Source of the DNA: Mycobacterium sp.
GTDB lineage: Bacteria; Actinomycetota; Actinomycetes; Mycobacteriales; Mycobacteriaceae
Direction: 5' to 3'
Assembly: GCA_020438865.1 (NCBI GenBank)
Contig: JAGQTU010000002.1
Coordinates: 124,001 to 188,000 of the forward strand
DNA length: 64,000 bases
In this document: positions 54,543-64,000 of the stretch, in pieces
Layout of the letters: every line of letters begins with the position of its first letter
Position numbering within the stretch: position 1 is the first letter of the stretch
Notes under the pieces: generated by a model
The model's database searches: none
Told to the model about the DNA's origin: nothing
What the model saw: the letters and a program-made list of their open reading frames with translations, nothing else
Translations under genes and position numbers: made by a program

Positions 54543-55028
54543 ATGGGGACCGTCCGATCCGGTAGGCCCCGCACCCGGCGGGTCGGGCTGCTGGCGGTAC
54601 AGGGCGCGACGCTGATCGTCGCCGCGCTGTTTCTGGCCGCGGGGATCGCCGGGTTCATCCCCGGCCTCACCAGCCATCTCGACCAGCTGCGGTGGCAGGG
54701 GGAAAGCTCACGCGCCCAGCTGTTCGGCGTGTTCGACATCTCGGTGGTGCACAACCTGGTACACCTCGTGTTCGGTGTCGCGGGGCTGATCCTGGCGCGC
54801 ACCTACGCCCGGGCCCGCACCTACCTGATCGGCGGCGGCTTCGTCTTCCTGGGCCTGTGGCTCTACAGCCTGCTCAGCGACGCCCCCGACCGGGCGCTGC
54901 CCCTCAACAACGCCGACAACTGGCTGCACTTGTCCGTCGGCGTGGTGATGATCCTGCTGGGCCTGACGCTGGCCGGCAGCAAGGTGCCCACCGGCGCCGA
55001 AGGCGAGATCCTCATCCCACCGGAGTGA
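54543..55028 (+). CDS. DUF4383 membrane protein
   Basis: A 161-residue protein with four membrane helices. HNLVHLVFGVAGLILART and NWLHLSVGVVMILLGLTL are the paired signatures of DUF4383. The family is common in actinobacteria and has no known function. The ATG has GGGAAGG upstream. Its stop lies 5 bp from the convergent ppx2 stop. Confidence 0.88.
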   Translation: MGTVRSGRPRTRRVGLLAVQGATLIVAALFLAAGIAGFIPGLTSHLDQLRWQGESSRAQLFGVFDISVVHNLVHLVFGVAGLILARTYARARTYLIGGGFVFLGLWLYSLLSDAPDRALPLNNADNWLHLSVGVVMILLGLTLAGSKVPTGAEGEILIPPE

Positions 55029-55033
55029 CCCCC

Positions 55034-55987
55034 TCAGCCGATCGACAGCGCGATCCCGTCCAGGATGTCGTGCTCGCTGACGACGAGTTCGTCGATGCCG
55101 GCCCGGGTACCGAGCGCGTCGGCGAGTTCCTCCACCACGATCGCGCCGCCGCCGATGACGTCGACCCGGCCCTCGTGCATCGGCCCCAGCGCCGCGCGCT
55201 GACTGCGCGTCATGCCGATCAACTGCGCGCACACCGGCAACAGCTCCGCGAACGGCACCCGGGACAGGTGGATCGCCGCCGGGTCGTAGGTGGTCAGCTT
55301 CGCCGCCAGCGCGGCGATCGTGGTGAACGTCCCCGCCACCCCGACCCAGGTCTTCGCCCCGTCGACGGGAACCGCCCGCACGGCCGCCCCGAGACGCTCG
55401 CGCACCACCTCGCGGGCGGCGGCCACCTCGGCGGCGGTCGGCGGGTCGGAATGCAGGCAGCGCTCGGTCAGCCGGACACAGCCGATGTCGGCGGAGAAGC
55501 TGGCCTGCACACCGTCCCGGTCACCGAGGACCACCTCGGTCGATCCGCCACCGAGATCGACGACCACGAAAGGTGCTGCTCCGGAATCCAATTCGCCCAC
55601 CGCGCCGTTGAAGGACAGCTCGGCCTCCTGCGCCCCGGTGATAACCTCGGCGACCGCGCCGGGGCAGACCCCGCCGAGCACCTCGGCGGTCATCGCGAAG
55701 AACACCTCCCTGTTGGCCGCGTCCCGGGTCGCCGAGGTCGCCACCATGCGAACGCGGCCGACGCCGAAGCTGCCCAACAGTTCCGCGTAGTCGATCAGCG
55801 CGGCCTCGGTGCGCGCCAATGCGTCCGGCGCGAACCGACCGGTGGCGTCAACGCCCTGACCCAACCGCACGATGCGCATCTCGCGATGCAGGTCGACCAG
55901 TCGGCCGTCCACCCGGTCGGCGATCAGCAACCGGATCGAGTTGGTCCCGCAGTCGATGGCGCCCACCCGATGGTTCTCGACGCTCAC
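55034..55987 (-). CDS. ppx2: Ppx/GppA-family exopolyphosphatase (Ppx2)
   Basis: A 317-residue protein of the sugar kinase/Hsp70/actin superfamily. IDCGTNSIRLLIAD near the N-terminus and VVDLGGGSTEVVLGD (about 135) are the phosphate-binding loops; a further WVGVAGTFT segment is present. The family removes phosphate from polyphosphate or from pppGpp. The GTG at 55987 overlaps the upstream DUF501 stop by 4 bp. Position and length match Rv1026. Confidence 0.9.
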   Translation of the reverse strand: MSVENHRVGAIDCGTNSIRLLIADRVDGRLVDLHREMRIVRLGQGVDATGRFAPDALARTEAALIDYAELLGSFGVGRVRMVATSATRDAANREVFFAMTAEVLGGVCPGAVAEVITGAQEAELSFNGAVGELDSGAAPFVVVDLGGGSTEVVLGDRDGVQASFSADIGCVRLTERCLHSDPPTAAEVAAAREVVRERLGAAVRAVPVDGAKTWVGVAGTFTTIAALAAKLTTYDPAAIHLSRVPFAELLPVCAQLIGMTRSQRAALGPMHEGRVDVIGGGAIVVEELADALGTRAGIDELVVSEHDILDGIALSIG

Positions 55988-56475
55988 CCCCAGTCCCCCT
56001 TCGCCAGGATCCCGGCCATGGCCGGTTCGACAGCCAGCACCGCGAGCGCCTCGTCCCCGAACGGGTTGACTCCCCGGCCCTTGGCCAGGGCATGCGCGAT
56101 CAGCACGTGCAGGCACTTGACCCGGTCGGGCATGCCGCCGCCGGAGAAGCCGGTCCCCAACGGTTCGATCGCGTCCCGCTCGGCGAGATACGACTCGTGC
56201 GCGCGCCGGTAGGCCGCGGCCAGCTGCGGGTCCGCGGCAAGCCGGTCGGTCATGTCGCGCATCAGCCCCTCGGACTCCAGCCGGCTCGCCGCGGCCGTCA
56301 GCACCGGATGGGTCAGGTAGTACAGCGTGGGGAACGGCGTGCCGTCCGGAAGCCGGGGCGAGGTCTTCACCACTGCCGGTTCACCGTTGGGGCAACGGTA
56401 GGCGATCTCCAGCACGCCGCGCGGCTCGCGCCCCAGCTGCCGCGTAACGGCGTCCAGGTCGGCGGGATCAACCAC
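55984..56475 (-). CDS. DUF501 protein (Rv1025-like)
   Basis: 163 residues from the GTG at 56475. VDPADLDAVTRQLGREPRGVLEIAYRCPNGEPAVVKTSPRLPDGTPFPTLYYLT is the DUF501 signature. It ends with KCLHVLIAHALAKGRGVNPFGDEAL. The start overlaps the ftsB stop by 8 bp and the stop overlaps ppx2, so the three are one translational unit. Function unknown. Matches Rv1025. Confidence 0.88.
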   Translation of the reverse strand: MVDPADLDAVTRQLGREPRGVLEIAYRCPNGEPAVVKTSPRLPDGTPFPTLYYLTHPVLTAAASRLESEGLMRDMTDRLAADPQLAAAYRRAHESYLAERDAIEPLGTGFSGGGMPDRVKCLHVLIAHALAKGRGVNPFGDEALAVLAVEPAMAGILAKGDWG

Positions 56476-57148
56476 CAGGGGGCACCGGGACGGGCTCCGG
56501 CGGCGGTGGCAGCGGAAGGGTCGGCGACGTCGTCGGGGTGGTCGGCGGCGGTGGCGGTGGACCGTGGGGCGCATCGGCGATCGTGTGCCACAGCGAGGTG
56601 TACCAGGGGTCGTTGCTGCGCACCGCCGCCGACTTCGCACCGCCACCGGTCTCCACGGCGGCGCCCGGCGGCAGCTGAACCTGGTAGGGAATGTCGCCGG
56701 GCATCACGAACCCGAGCCGCTCACGGGCCTGCGCGGCGATGTACACCGGATCGGCCAGCTTGGCCTTCTGCGCCTCAAGGTCGGCGATCTGGGCCCGCAG
56801 CGCCGCCTCGCTGGCGGCGAGTTGCTTCATCTCGGTGCGCTGAGCGAAATACGTGCGCACCGGCCCGGCGATGGTCAGCGTCAGCACGCACACCACCGCC
56901 GCCAGGATCGCCGCGCGCCGTGCGGTGAATCCCAGCCGCTGTTCACTCTGCTGCTCGACCGCCGCGGCCACCGCACGCCGGATGGGCTCGACGATGCTGT
57001 TGGCGGCCGACTCGACCGCGGTGCGCGCCTCGGTGGGCCGGGCCTCCCGTTTGGCCGCCGGCGAGGTGCGCGACCGGCTCCGCCCCGACCCGCCCGGCCG
57101 GGAGGCCGGTGCGCGTCGATTCGACTCTGGCCGCTTACCTTCCGCCAC
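56468..57148 (-). CDS. ftsB: FtsB/DivIC-type cell division protein (Rv1024-like)
   Basis: A 226-residue protein. A long charged N-terminus is followed by one membrane helix (about 75-95, ILAAVVCVLTLTIAGP). A coiled coil (EMKQLAASEAALRAQIADLEAQKAKL) and a short conserved block (RLGFVMPGDIPYQV) come next. A Pro-rich tail ends it. FtsB-type proteins link FtsQ and FtsL in the divisome. It lies 15 bp after eno in the usual actinobacterial order. Confidence 0.88.
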   Translation of the reverse strand: MAEGKRPESNRRAPASRPGGSGRSRSRTSPAAKREARPTEARTAVESAANSIVEPIRRAVAAAVEQQSEQRLGFTARRAAILAAVVCVLTLTIAGPVRTYFAQRTEMKQLAASEAALRAQIADLEAQKAKLADPVYIAAQARERLGFVMPGDIPYQVQLPPGAAVETGGGAKSAAVRSNDPWYTSLWHTIADAPHGPPPPPPTTPTTSPTLPLPPPPEPVPVPPGG

Positions 57149-57163
57149 AGCGTTTTTCGCTGC

Positions 57164-59344
<2,181 letters not shown>

Positions 59345-59392
59345 CTACCGATGCCGTGACCCGGGGTGGTAACGTCATTACCCAGCCTCTGC

Positions 59393-59410
59393 TAAGGTGA
59401 GCCACACCTT
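59393..59410. promoter_or_regulatory. candidate IdeR/DtxR iron box upstream of efeU
   Basis: TAAGGTGAGCCACACCTT contains the inverted repeat AAGGTG-N5-CACCTT and matches about 12 of 19 positions of the IdeR consensus, as I recall it. It lies 52 bp upstream of efeU and 76 bp from lpqU, at a promoter position. Confidence 0.55.
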
Positions 59411-59462
59411 GGTTTGGTAAGCCAATGCTTGCCTGCCTTCCGACACGAGTGAGGACACGCCG

Positions 59463-60356
59463 ATGGGCACCCTGAGCGCGGCGGCCCCGAACATTCCTGC
59501 CCAGGTTTTCGGCAGCGGGCTGATCGGCCTGCGCGAGGGCTTGGAGGCCGGCATCGTCGTGATGGTTCTCATCGCCTTCCTGGTCAAAGCCGGCCGCCGG
59601 GATGCGCTGAAGTGGGTGTGGGCCGGGGTGGCCGCCGCGGTCGCGATGACCGTCGGCGTGTTCCTGGCCATCCAGTACGGCGCGTACACGATCAAGGACC
59701 TCGCCGCCGAGGCGATCGCGGGCGTGGCGTCGCTCGTCGCCGTGGCGATCGTCACGTCGATGGTGCTGTGGATGCGCTCGGCGGCGGCGGGCCTGTCCGG
59801 TGAACTGCGCGCCGGGATGTCGCGGGCACTGGAGACCGGCGCCCTGGCGGTATTCATGCTCGCCTTCCTCGCCGTCGGCCGTGAGGGCGTGGAGACCGCG
59901 TTGTTCATGGTCGGCTACGCCGAGGCCGAGACCGCCTGGCCGCTGCTGGGGCTGCTGATCGGCGTCCTGGTGGCGGCGGGCATCGCGGTCGGCATGTACG
60001 CCGGCGCGGTGCGGATCAACCTGGCCAAGTTCTTCACCTACACCGGCGCGTTCCTCATCGTCGTCGCCGCGGGCATCCTGTCCTACGGCGTCGGCGCACT
60101 GCAGACCGTCGGGTGGCTGCCGAACCCCGGCGGCCGGGCGTTCGACATCAGCACCTGGTTCAACTGGTCGTCCTGGTACGGCGAGATCATCCAGGGCGTC
60201 TTCAACATCACCCCGACGCCGACGGTACTGCAGCTGGTCTGCTGGCTGACCTACCTCGCCGTCGTCCTCACCCTGTTCCTGCGGCCCACGCGGGCCGCCG
60301 TCCCCGCCGCGGCCGAACCCGAACCGGCCCCCATCTCCGAAAGGTCGACCACGTGA
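59463..60356 (+). CDS. efeU: EfeU, FTR1-family iron permease
   Basis: A 297-residue membrane protein with seven likely helices. The two iron-binding REGxE motifs are REGLEA (about 24) and REGVET (about 142). It moves oxidised iron across the membrane in the EfeUOB system. Its stop overlaps efeO by 4 bp. The C-terminus is a Pro/Ala/Glu-rich cytoplasmic tail. Confidence 0.94.
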   Translation: MGTLSAAAPNIPAQVFGSGLIGLREGLEAGIVVMVLIAFLVKAGRRDALKWVWAGVAAAVAMTVGVFLAIQYGAYTIKDLAAEAIAGVASLVAVAIVTSMVLWMRSAAAGLSGELRAGMSRALETGALAVFMLAFLAVGREGVETALFMVGYAEAETAWPLLGLLIGVLVAAGIAVGMYAGAVRINLAKFFTYTGAFLIVVAAGILSYGVGALQTVGWLPNPGGRAFDISTWFNWSSWYGEIIQGVFNITPTPTVLQLVCWLTYLAVVLTLFLRPTRAAVPAAAEPEPAPISERSTT

Positions 60357-61519
60357 CACCCACCGACGGCATCAAGACCGGTACCGCGGCACTCGCCGCG
60401 ATCCTGGCGGGTGTCACCATGGCCGGTTGCACGGCCAAGGAATCCAAGTCCGCCGACACCAGCGCCGCCAAGCCGGCGGAGGTCACCGTCGACGCGACCG
60501 ACACCGACTGCAAGCTCTCGGCCACCGAGGCGGGCACCGGACCCACGACGTTCGTCATCACCAACAACGGGACCAAGGTGACGGAGTTCTACGTCTACGG
60601 CGAGGGCGGCCGGGTGCTCGGTGAGGTGGAGAACGTCTCCCCAGGGCTGCAACGCAGGCTCGTCGTCCAGCTCGGCGAGCCCGGCACCTATCAGACCGCC
60701 TGCAAACCCGGCATGGTCGGCGACGGCATCCGGGCCGATTTCACCGTCAAGGGCGCGGCCGTAAAGACTGACGACAGCGGCAAGTTCAAACAGGCCGCCG
60801 AGGACTACAAGCGGTATGTCGAAGGCCAGACCGACGAACTGATCACCGCCACAACCGCTTTCGTGGCTGCCATCAAGGCCAGCGACATCGTCTCGGCGAA
60901 GGCGCAGTACCCGACCACCCGTACCTATTACGAGCGCATCGAGCCGGTGGCCGAGTCGTTCCCGGACAACCTCGACCCGCGAATCGACCTGCGCGAGGCC
61001 GATCTCGAGCCGGGGCAGCGCTGGACCGGCTTCCACCGCCTCGAGAAGGACCTGTGGGTGACCGGGCCGCAACCGGACACGAATGCCATCGCCGACCAGT
61101 TGCTGGCCGACATCAAGGAACTGAACCAGAAGGTCAAGTCCCCGGAGTACGCCATCGACTCCACCCAGATCGCCGGGGGCGCGCAGGGTCTGCTCGACGA
61201 GGTCGCGGCCAGCAAGATCACCGGCGAGGAGGACATCTTCAGCCACACCGACCTGTGGGACTTCTACGCGAACGTCGAGGGCTCCCGAACCGCGGTGACC
61301 TCCGTGCGGCCGATCCTCGACGAGCGCGACGCGGAGTTGGGCAAGCGGGTCGACCAGCGGTTCGAGGCGGTCGACAGGATGCTGGACAAGTATCGCAAGG
61401 GTGACGGCTTCGTGTCATACGACACCGTGACGGAGCCGCAGCGCCAAGAGCTTTCGCGGGCGATCGACGCGCTGGGCAAGGAAGTAAGTCAGGTTCAGGG
61501 TGCCATCGCTCCCCAGTGA
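60353..61519 (+). CDS. efeO: EfeO, iron-binding lipoprotein of the Efe system
   Basis: 388 residues from the GTG at 60353. The lipobox is TMAGC (Cys26). An N-terminal cupredoxin-like domain (about 40-135) is followed by an imelysin (M75) domain with HRLEKDLW (HxxE-type metal ligand). It collects iron for EfeU. Its 3' end overlaps efeB by 20 bp. Confidence 0.92.
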   Translation: MTPTDGIKTGTAALAAILAGVTMAGCTAKESKSADTSAAKPAEVTVDATDTDCKLSATEAGTGPTTFVITNNGTKVTEFYVYGEGGRVLGEVENVSPGLQRRLVVQLGEPGTYQTACKPGMVGDGIRADFTVKGAAVKTDDSGKFKQAAEDYKRYVEGQTDELITATTAFVAAIKASDIVSAKAQYPTTRTYYERIEPVAESFPDNLDPRIDLREADLEPGQRWTGFHRLEKDLWVTGPQPDTNAIADQLLADIKELNQKVKSPEYAIDSTQIAGGAQGLLDEVAASKITGEEDIFSHTDLWDFYANVEGSRTAVTSVRPILDERDAELGKRVDQRFEAVDRMLDKYRKGDGFVSYDTVTEPQRQELSRAIDALGKEVSQVQGAIAPQ

Positions 61520-62789
61520 CACCGGGCAGCCCGCCGGGCTGTCCCGTCGCAAGCTGTTCGGTGCCGCCGGGGTGACGGCCGCGGTGGTCGGGGCCGCGAG
61601 CGCCGGGGCCCTCGCCGGGCGGGCGTCGGCGGCCGACGCCACCCCGGGCGGCCTGGACAGGCCGGTGCCGTTCCGCGGCGAGCGCCAGGCGGGCATCGTC
61701 ACCCCGGCCCAGGACCGAATGCACTTCTGCGCGTTCGACGTGACGACCGACTCCAGGGCCGACGTGGTCGCGATGCTCAAGGAGTGGACCGGCATGGCCG
61801 AGCGGATGACCGCCGGCCACGAAGCGGTCCACGACGGCGCCGTCGGGCTGAATCCCTATGCGCCGCCGTCGGATACCGGCGAGGCGCTCGGCCTCGCCGC
61901 CTCTCAGCTCACCCTGACGATCGGGTTCGGGCCGAGCTTCTTCGTCAAGGACGGCCGGGACCGCTTCGGCATCGCGCGGCACAAACCCCACCTGCTGGCC
62001 AACCTGCCGAAGTTCCCGAACGAGACGCTCGACCAAGCCCGCTGCGGTGGCGACATCGTGGTCCAGGCCTGCGCCAACGACCCTCAGGTCGCGGTGCACG
62101 CCATCCGCAACCTGGCCCGGGTCGGCTTCGGCACGGTGGCCGTGCGCTACTCCCAACTGGGTTTCGGGCGCACATCGTCGACCACCCGGGAGCAGAGCAC
62201 GCCACGAAACCTGTTCGGCTTCAAGGACGGCACCAACAACATCCAGGCCGAAGACACCGGCACCCTCAACGACCAGGTGTGGGTCGCCAAGGGTGACGGG
62301 CCGGACTGGATGACGGGTGGCACCTATCTGATCAGCCGCCGGATCCGGATGCGCATCGAAGCCTGGGACCGCACCACGCTGCTCGAGCAGGAGCGGGTGA
62401 TCGGACGGCAGAAGGGCACCGGTGCGCCCAACGGGCTCACCGAGGAGTTCGACGAGTTGAACCTCGACCTGGTGGACAACACGGACACCCCGCTGATCGA
62501 CGTCGACGCCCACGTGCGGCTGGCGTCACACCAGCATCTGAACGGCATCCGAATCTTGCGGCGCGGCTACAACTTCACCGACGGGTCGGACGGCTTCGGC
62601 CACCTCGACGCCGGGTTGTTCTTCATCGCGTTCGTGCGCAACCCGGTCACCCAGTTCATCCCGATGCAGGCCGAACTGGCCCGCAGTGACGCGCTCAACG
62701 AGTACATCACCCACACCGGCTCGGCGATGTTCGCCTGCCCGCCGGGTCTGCGCGACAGCGACTACTGGGGCTCGTCGCTGCTGGACTGA
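61500..62789 (+). CDS. efeB: EfeB, DyP-type heme peroxidase
   Basis: A 429-residue exported peroxidase. The Tat motif is LSRRKLFG, with an alanine-rich cleavage zone near ASAADA. The DyP GxxDG motif is GFKDGTNN, and the proximal His is probably in DAHVRLAS. It oxidises ferrous iron or releases iron from heme outside the membrane. The GTG at 61500 lies inside the efeO end. Confidence 0.94.
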   Translation: MPSLPSDTGQPAGLSRRKLFGAAGVTAAVVGAASAGALAGRASAADATPGGLDRPVPFRGERQAGIVTPAQDRMHFCAFDVTTDSRADVVAMLKEWTGMAERMTAGHEAVHDGAVGLNPYAPPSDTGEALGLAASQLTLTIGFGPSFFVKDGRDRFGIARHKPHLLANLPKFPNETLDQARCGGDIVVQACANDPQVAVHAIRNLARVGFGTVAVRYSQLGFGRTSSTTREQSTPRNLFGFKDGTNNIQAEDTGTLNDQVWVAKGDGPDWMTGGTYLISRRIRMRIEAWDRTTLLEQERVIGRQKGTGAPNGLTEEFDELNLDLVDNTDTPLIDVDAHVRLASHQHLNGIRILRRGYNFTDGSDGFGHLDAGLFFIAFVRNPVTQFIPMQAELARSDALNEYITHTGSAMFACPPGLRDSDYWGSSLLD

Positions 62790-62805
62790 TCGTTGCTCGC
62801 CGAGT

Positions 62806-62853
62806 GTGGGACCTGTGCACAGTTTTCGGCCGAATATCGTGCACAGCACCCAC
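62806..62853. terminator. bidirectional terminator between efeB and mazG
   Basis: Arms 62806-62820 and 62839-62853 are complementary at 13 of 15 positions, around an 18-nt loop that contains TTTT. It lies between convergent stops (62789 and 62864), so it can end both transcripts. Confidence 0.65.
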
Positions 62854-62863
62854 AGTCGCGGGT

Positions 62864-63934
62864 CTAGTTGTCCGCCCCCGGCTCGTCGATGCCGACATCC
62901 AGTTCGATGTCGTCCACCCGCTCGCCCAGGTCCAGTGGCTCGTCATCGGACACCACCACGGGCACCGCCGGGATGTCGTCGAGCGGTTCGCGACCGCCGG
63001 GTATCGGCCAGTGCCTCCGCCACTCCTCCTCGCTGACGGCACCCAGTGGCGCGGCGACGTCCAGCTCGGCCGGCAGGTCGGTACCACGACGGGACGCCGC
63101 GATCGCCGACTCGGCACGGCGAACCGTGTCCATGAACTCCAGAACCGCTGTGCGCAAGTCGCTCTCGGCATCGTTGTGCACTGCGACCACCACCGTCGTG
63201 AGCTCCGACGGGATCAGATCGGCCGGCAGTCCCGCGCCCACCACCCGCGCGATGACCTTCTGCGCCAACGCCAATGCCGGCTGGCCGGTCGGGATGTCCT
63301 CCATGCAGGACATCCGCGCGGACTTCTCCGCAGTCTTGCGCTCCTCCCACTGCGCGATTTGATCCTCGAGCGTGATCGGCTCCCCCGCCAGCACGGCGGG
63401 CACCCGGTTGCCCAGCTTGCGGACCAGCGCGTCGGCGACGTCATCGATGCTGAACGGCTGATGCAACGCCTCCTCGGCGATGCGGGCGTGAAACAGCACC
63501 TGCAGCAGCACGTCGCCGAGTTCCTCGCGCAACTCGTCGGCGTTTCCGCCGCGCACCGCGTCGAACAGTTCGTAGGTCTCCTCGAGCAGGTACCGCCGCA
63601 GCGAGTCGTGAGTCTGCTCGCTCTCCCACGGCCCGGCCGTACGCAGCGTGTCCATGATCGCCACCGCGTCGACCAGTCGTTCGCCGCGCTGCGGTTCCGG
63701 GACGGCGATCAACCGCTCGCCGGCCGCCAGGCGGGCACGCACCTCGGGATGGCGCCGATCGGAGGACAGCAGCACCGGGGCGTCCGCACCGGTGTACACC
63801 GGGCGCGCCGACGGCAGCGACCAGGGCACCCGGATGGGCATCTCCTCGGTGTACTGCAGGTCGCCGCCGAGCATCGCGACCGCCTCGACGGGCACCAGGT
63901 AGGGCCGCCGCGGATCGACGAGGATGACCGTCAT
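62864..63934 (-). CDS. mazG: MazG nucleoside triphosphate pyrophosphohydrolase
   Basis: A 356-residue protein. An N-terminal part of about 85 residues is followed by the MazG domain. The metal motif LLEETYELFDAVRG..ELREELGDVLLQVLFHARIA (EExxE and ExxD pairs) spans about 115-155. It hydrolyses NTPs to NMP and pyrophosphate and removes damaged nucleotides. The C-terminal 30 residues are an acidic tail. In M. tuberculosis it follows mfd and precedes lpqU; here efeUOB lies between mazG and lpqU. Confidence 0.93.
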   Translation of the reverse strand: MTVILVDPRRPYLVPVEAVAMLGGDLQYTEEMPIRVPWSLPSARPVYTGADAPVLLSSDRRHPEVRARLAAGERLIAVPEPQRGERLVDAVAIMDTLRTAGPWESEQTHDSLRRYLLEETYELFDAVRGGNADELREELGDVLLQVLFHARIAEEALHQPFSIDDVADALVRKLGNRVPAVLAGEPITLEDQIAQWEERKTAEKSARMSCMEDIPTGQPALALAQKVIARVVGAGLPADLIPSELTTVVVAVHNDAESDLRTAVLEFMDTVRRAESAIAASRRGTDLPAELDVAAPLGAVSEEEWRRHWPIPGGREPLDDIPAVPVVVSDDEPLDLGERVDDIELDVGIDEPGADN

Positions 63935-64000
63935 CGCCCGTCTCCCGTCCCGGCGCCCGTGGTGGCCGTGAAGGTGGTTATATCAGCCTCGGCTTGCGGC
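63931..64000 (-). other. possible 3' end of the gene upstream of mazG
   Basis: The window's last bases contain, on the minus strand, an open frame that ends in a TGA overlapping the mazG ATG (ATGA). By synteny this could be the end of mfd, but the other minus frames also end here and the stretch is too short to identify. Confidence 0.25.

Overview
The window is high-GC DNA with the codon habits and gene families of a rapidly growing, environmental-type Mycobacterium (Mycolicibacterium). Evidence for this is the many exported lipoproteins, LpqU/LpqV-type proteins, a MpaB-family (DUF2236) protein, a deazaflavin-type oxidoreductase, FadD-type ligases and two gene blocks whose order I recognise from M. 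tuberculosis H37Rv. The Rv numbers are from memory and were not computed. One block (Rv1064c to Rv1057) spans about 1-26 kb. The other (Rv1026 to Rv1021) spans about 55-64 kb. Both are inverted relative to H37Rv.

0-26 kb: lpqV (cut by the window edge) and two patatin-like lipases are followed by a roughly 14-kb catabolic cluster (2602-16808). The conserved block then resumes with a class II glutamine amidotransferase, an SRPBCC protein, a DapB-like dehydrogenase, a SCPx-type thiolase (an extra gene), a FadD14-like acyl-CoA ligase, and further on an Rv1057-like beta-propeller. The catabolic cluster holds a polyamine-type ABC importer (binding protein, two permeases, ATPase), a Rieske oxygenase, a class III aminotransferase, two FAD oxidoreductases, a cupin, an ADP-forming acyl-CoA synthetase, an acyl-CoA dehydrogenase and a TetR regulator. 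Three intergenic regions between divergent genes carry almost the same palindrome (GACTGA-N4-TCAGTC). This predicts one TetR regulon for uptake and breakdown of an amine or amino-acid-like compound. It is the best candidate for an undescribed system here.

26-45 kb: an accessory region of envelope and exported functions. It holds a DUF3060 membrane protein, three glycoside hydrolases (GH29 without signal, exported GH2 and GH16), a long Ser/Thr/Ala-rich exported protein, SodC with a Thr-rich tail, a GMC oxidoreductase and an MpaB-like protein divergent from its own TetR gene with a perfect 9+9 operator. It also holds an epimerase, a tRNA-Leu(UAA) with an unusually short variable arm, a DctA-like remnant, an APC permease overlapping a universal stress protein, and a sulfotransferase.

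45-55 kb: a colinear high-affinity potassium operon (kdpFABC-kdpDE), preceded by a 27-residue membrane peptide coupled to kdpF. It is followed by a 41-residue Cys/His-rich peptide and a DUF4383 membrane protein.

55-64 kb: ppx2, a DUF501 gene, ftsB, eno and lpqU lie on the minus strand. An efeUOB ferrous-iron/heme uptake operon with a possible IdeR-type box is inserted before mazG. No CRISPR array, insertion sequence, prophage or rRNA was seen.
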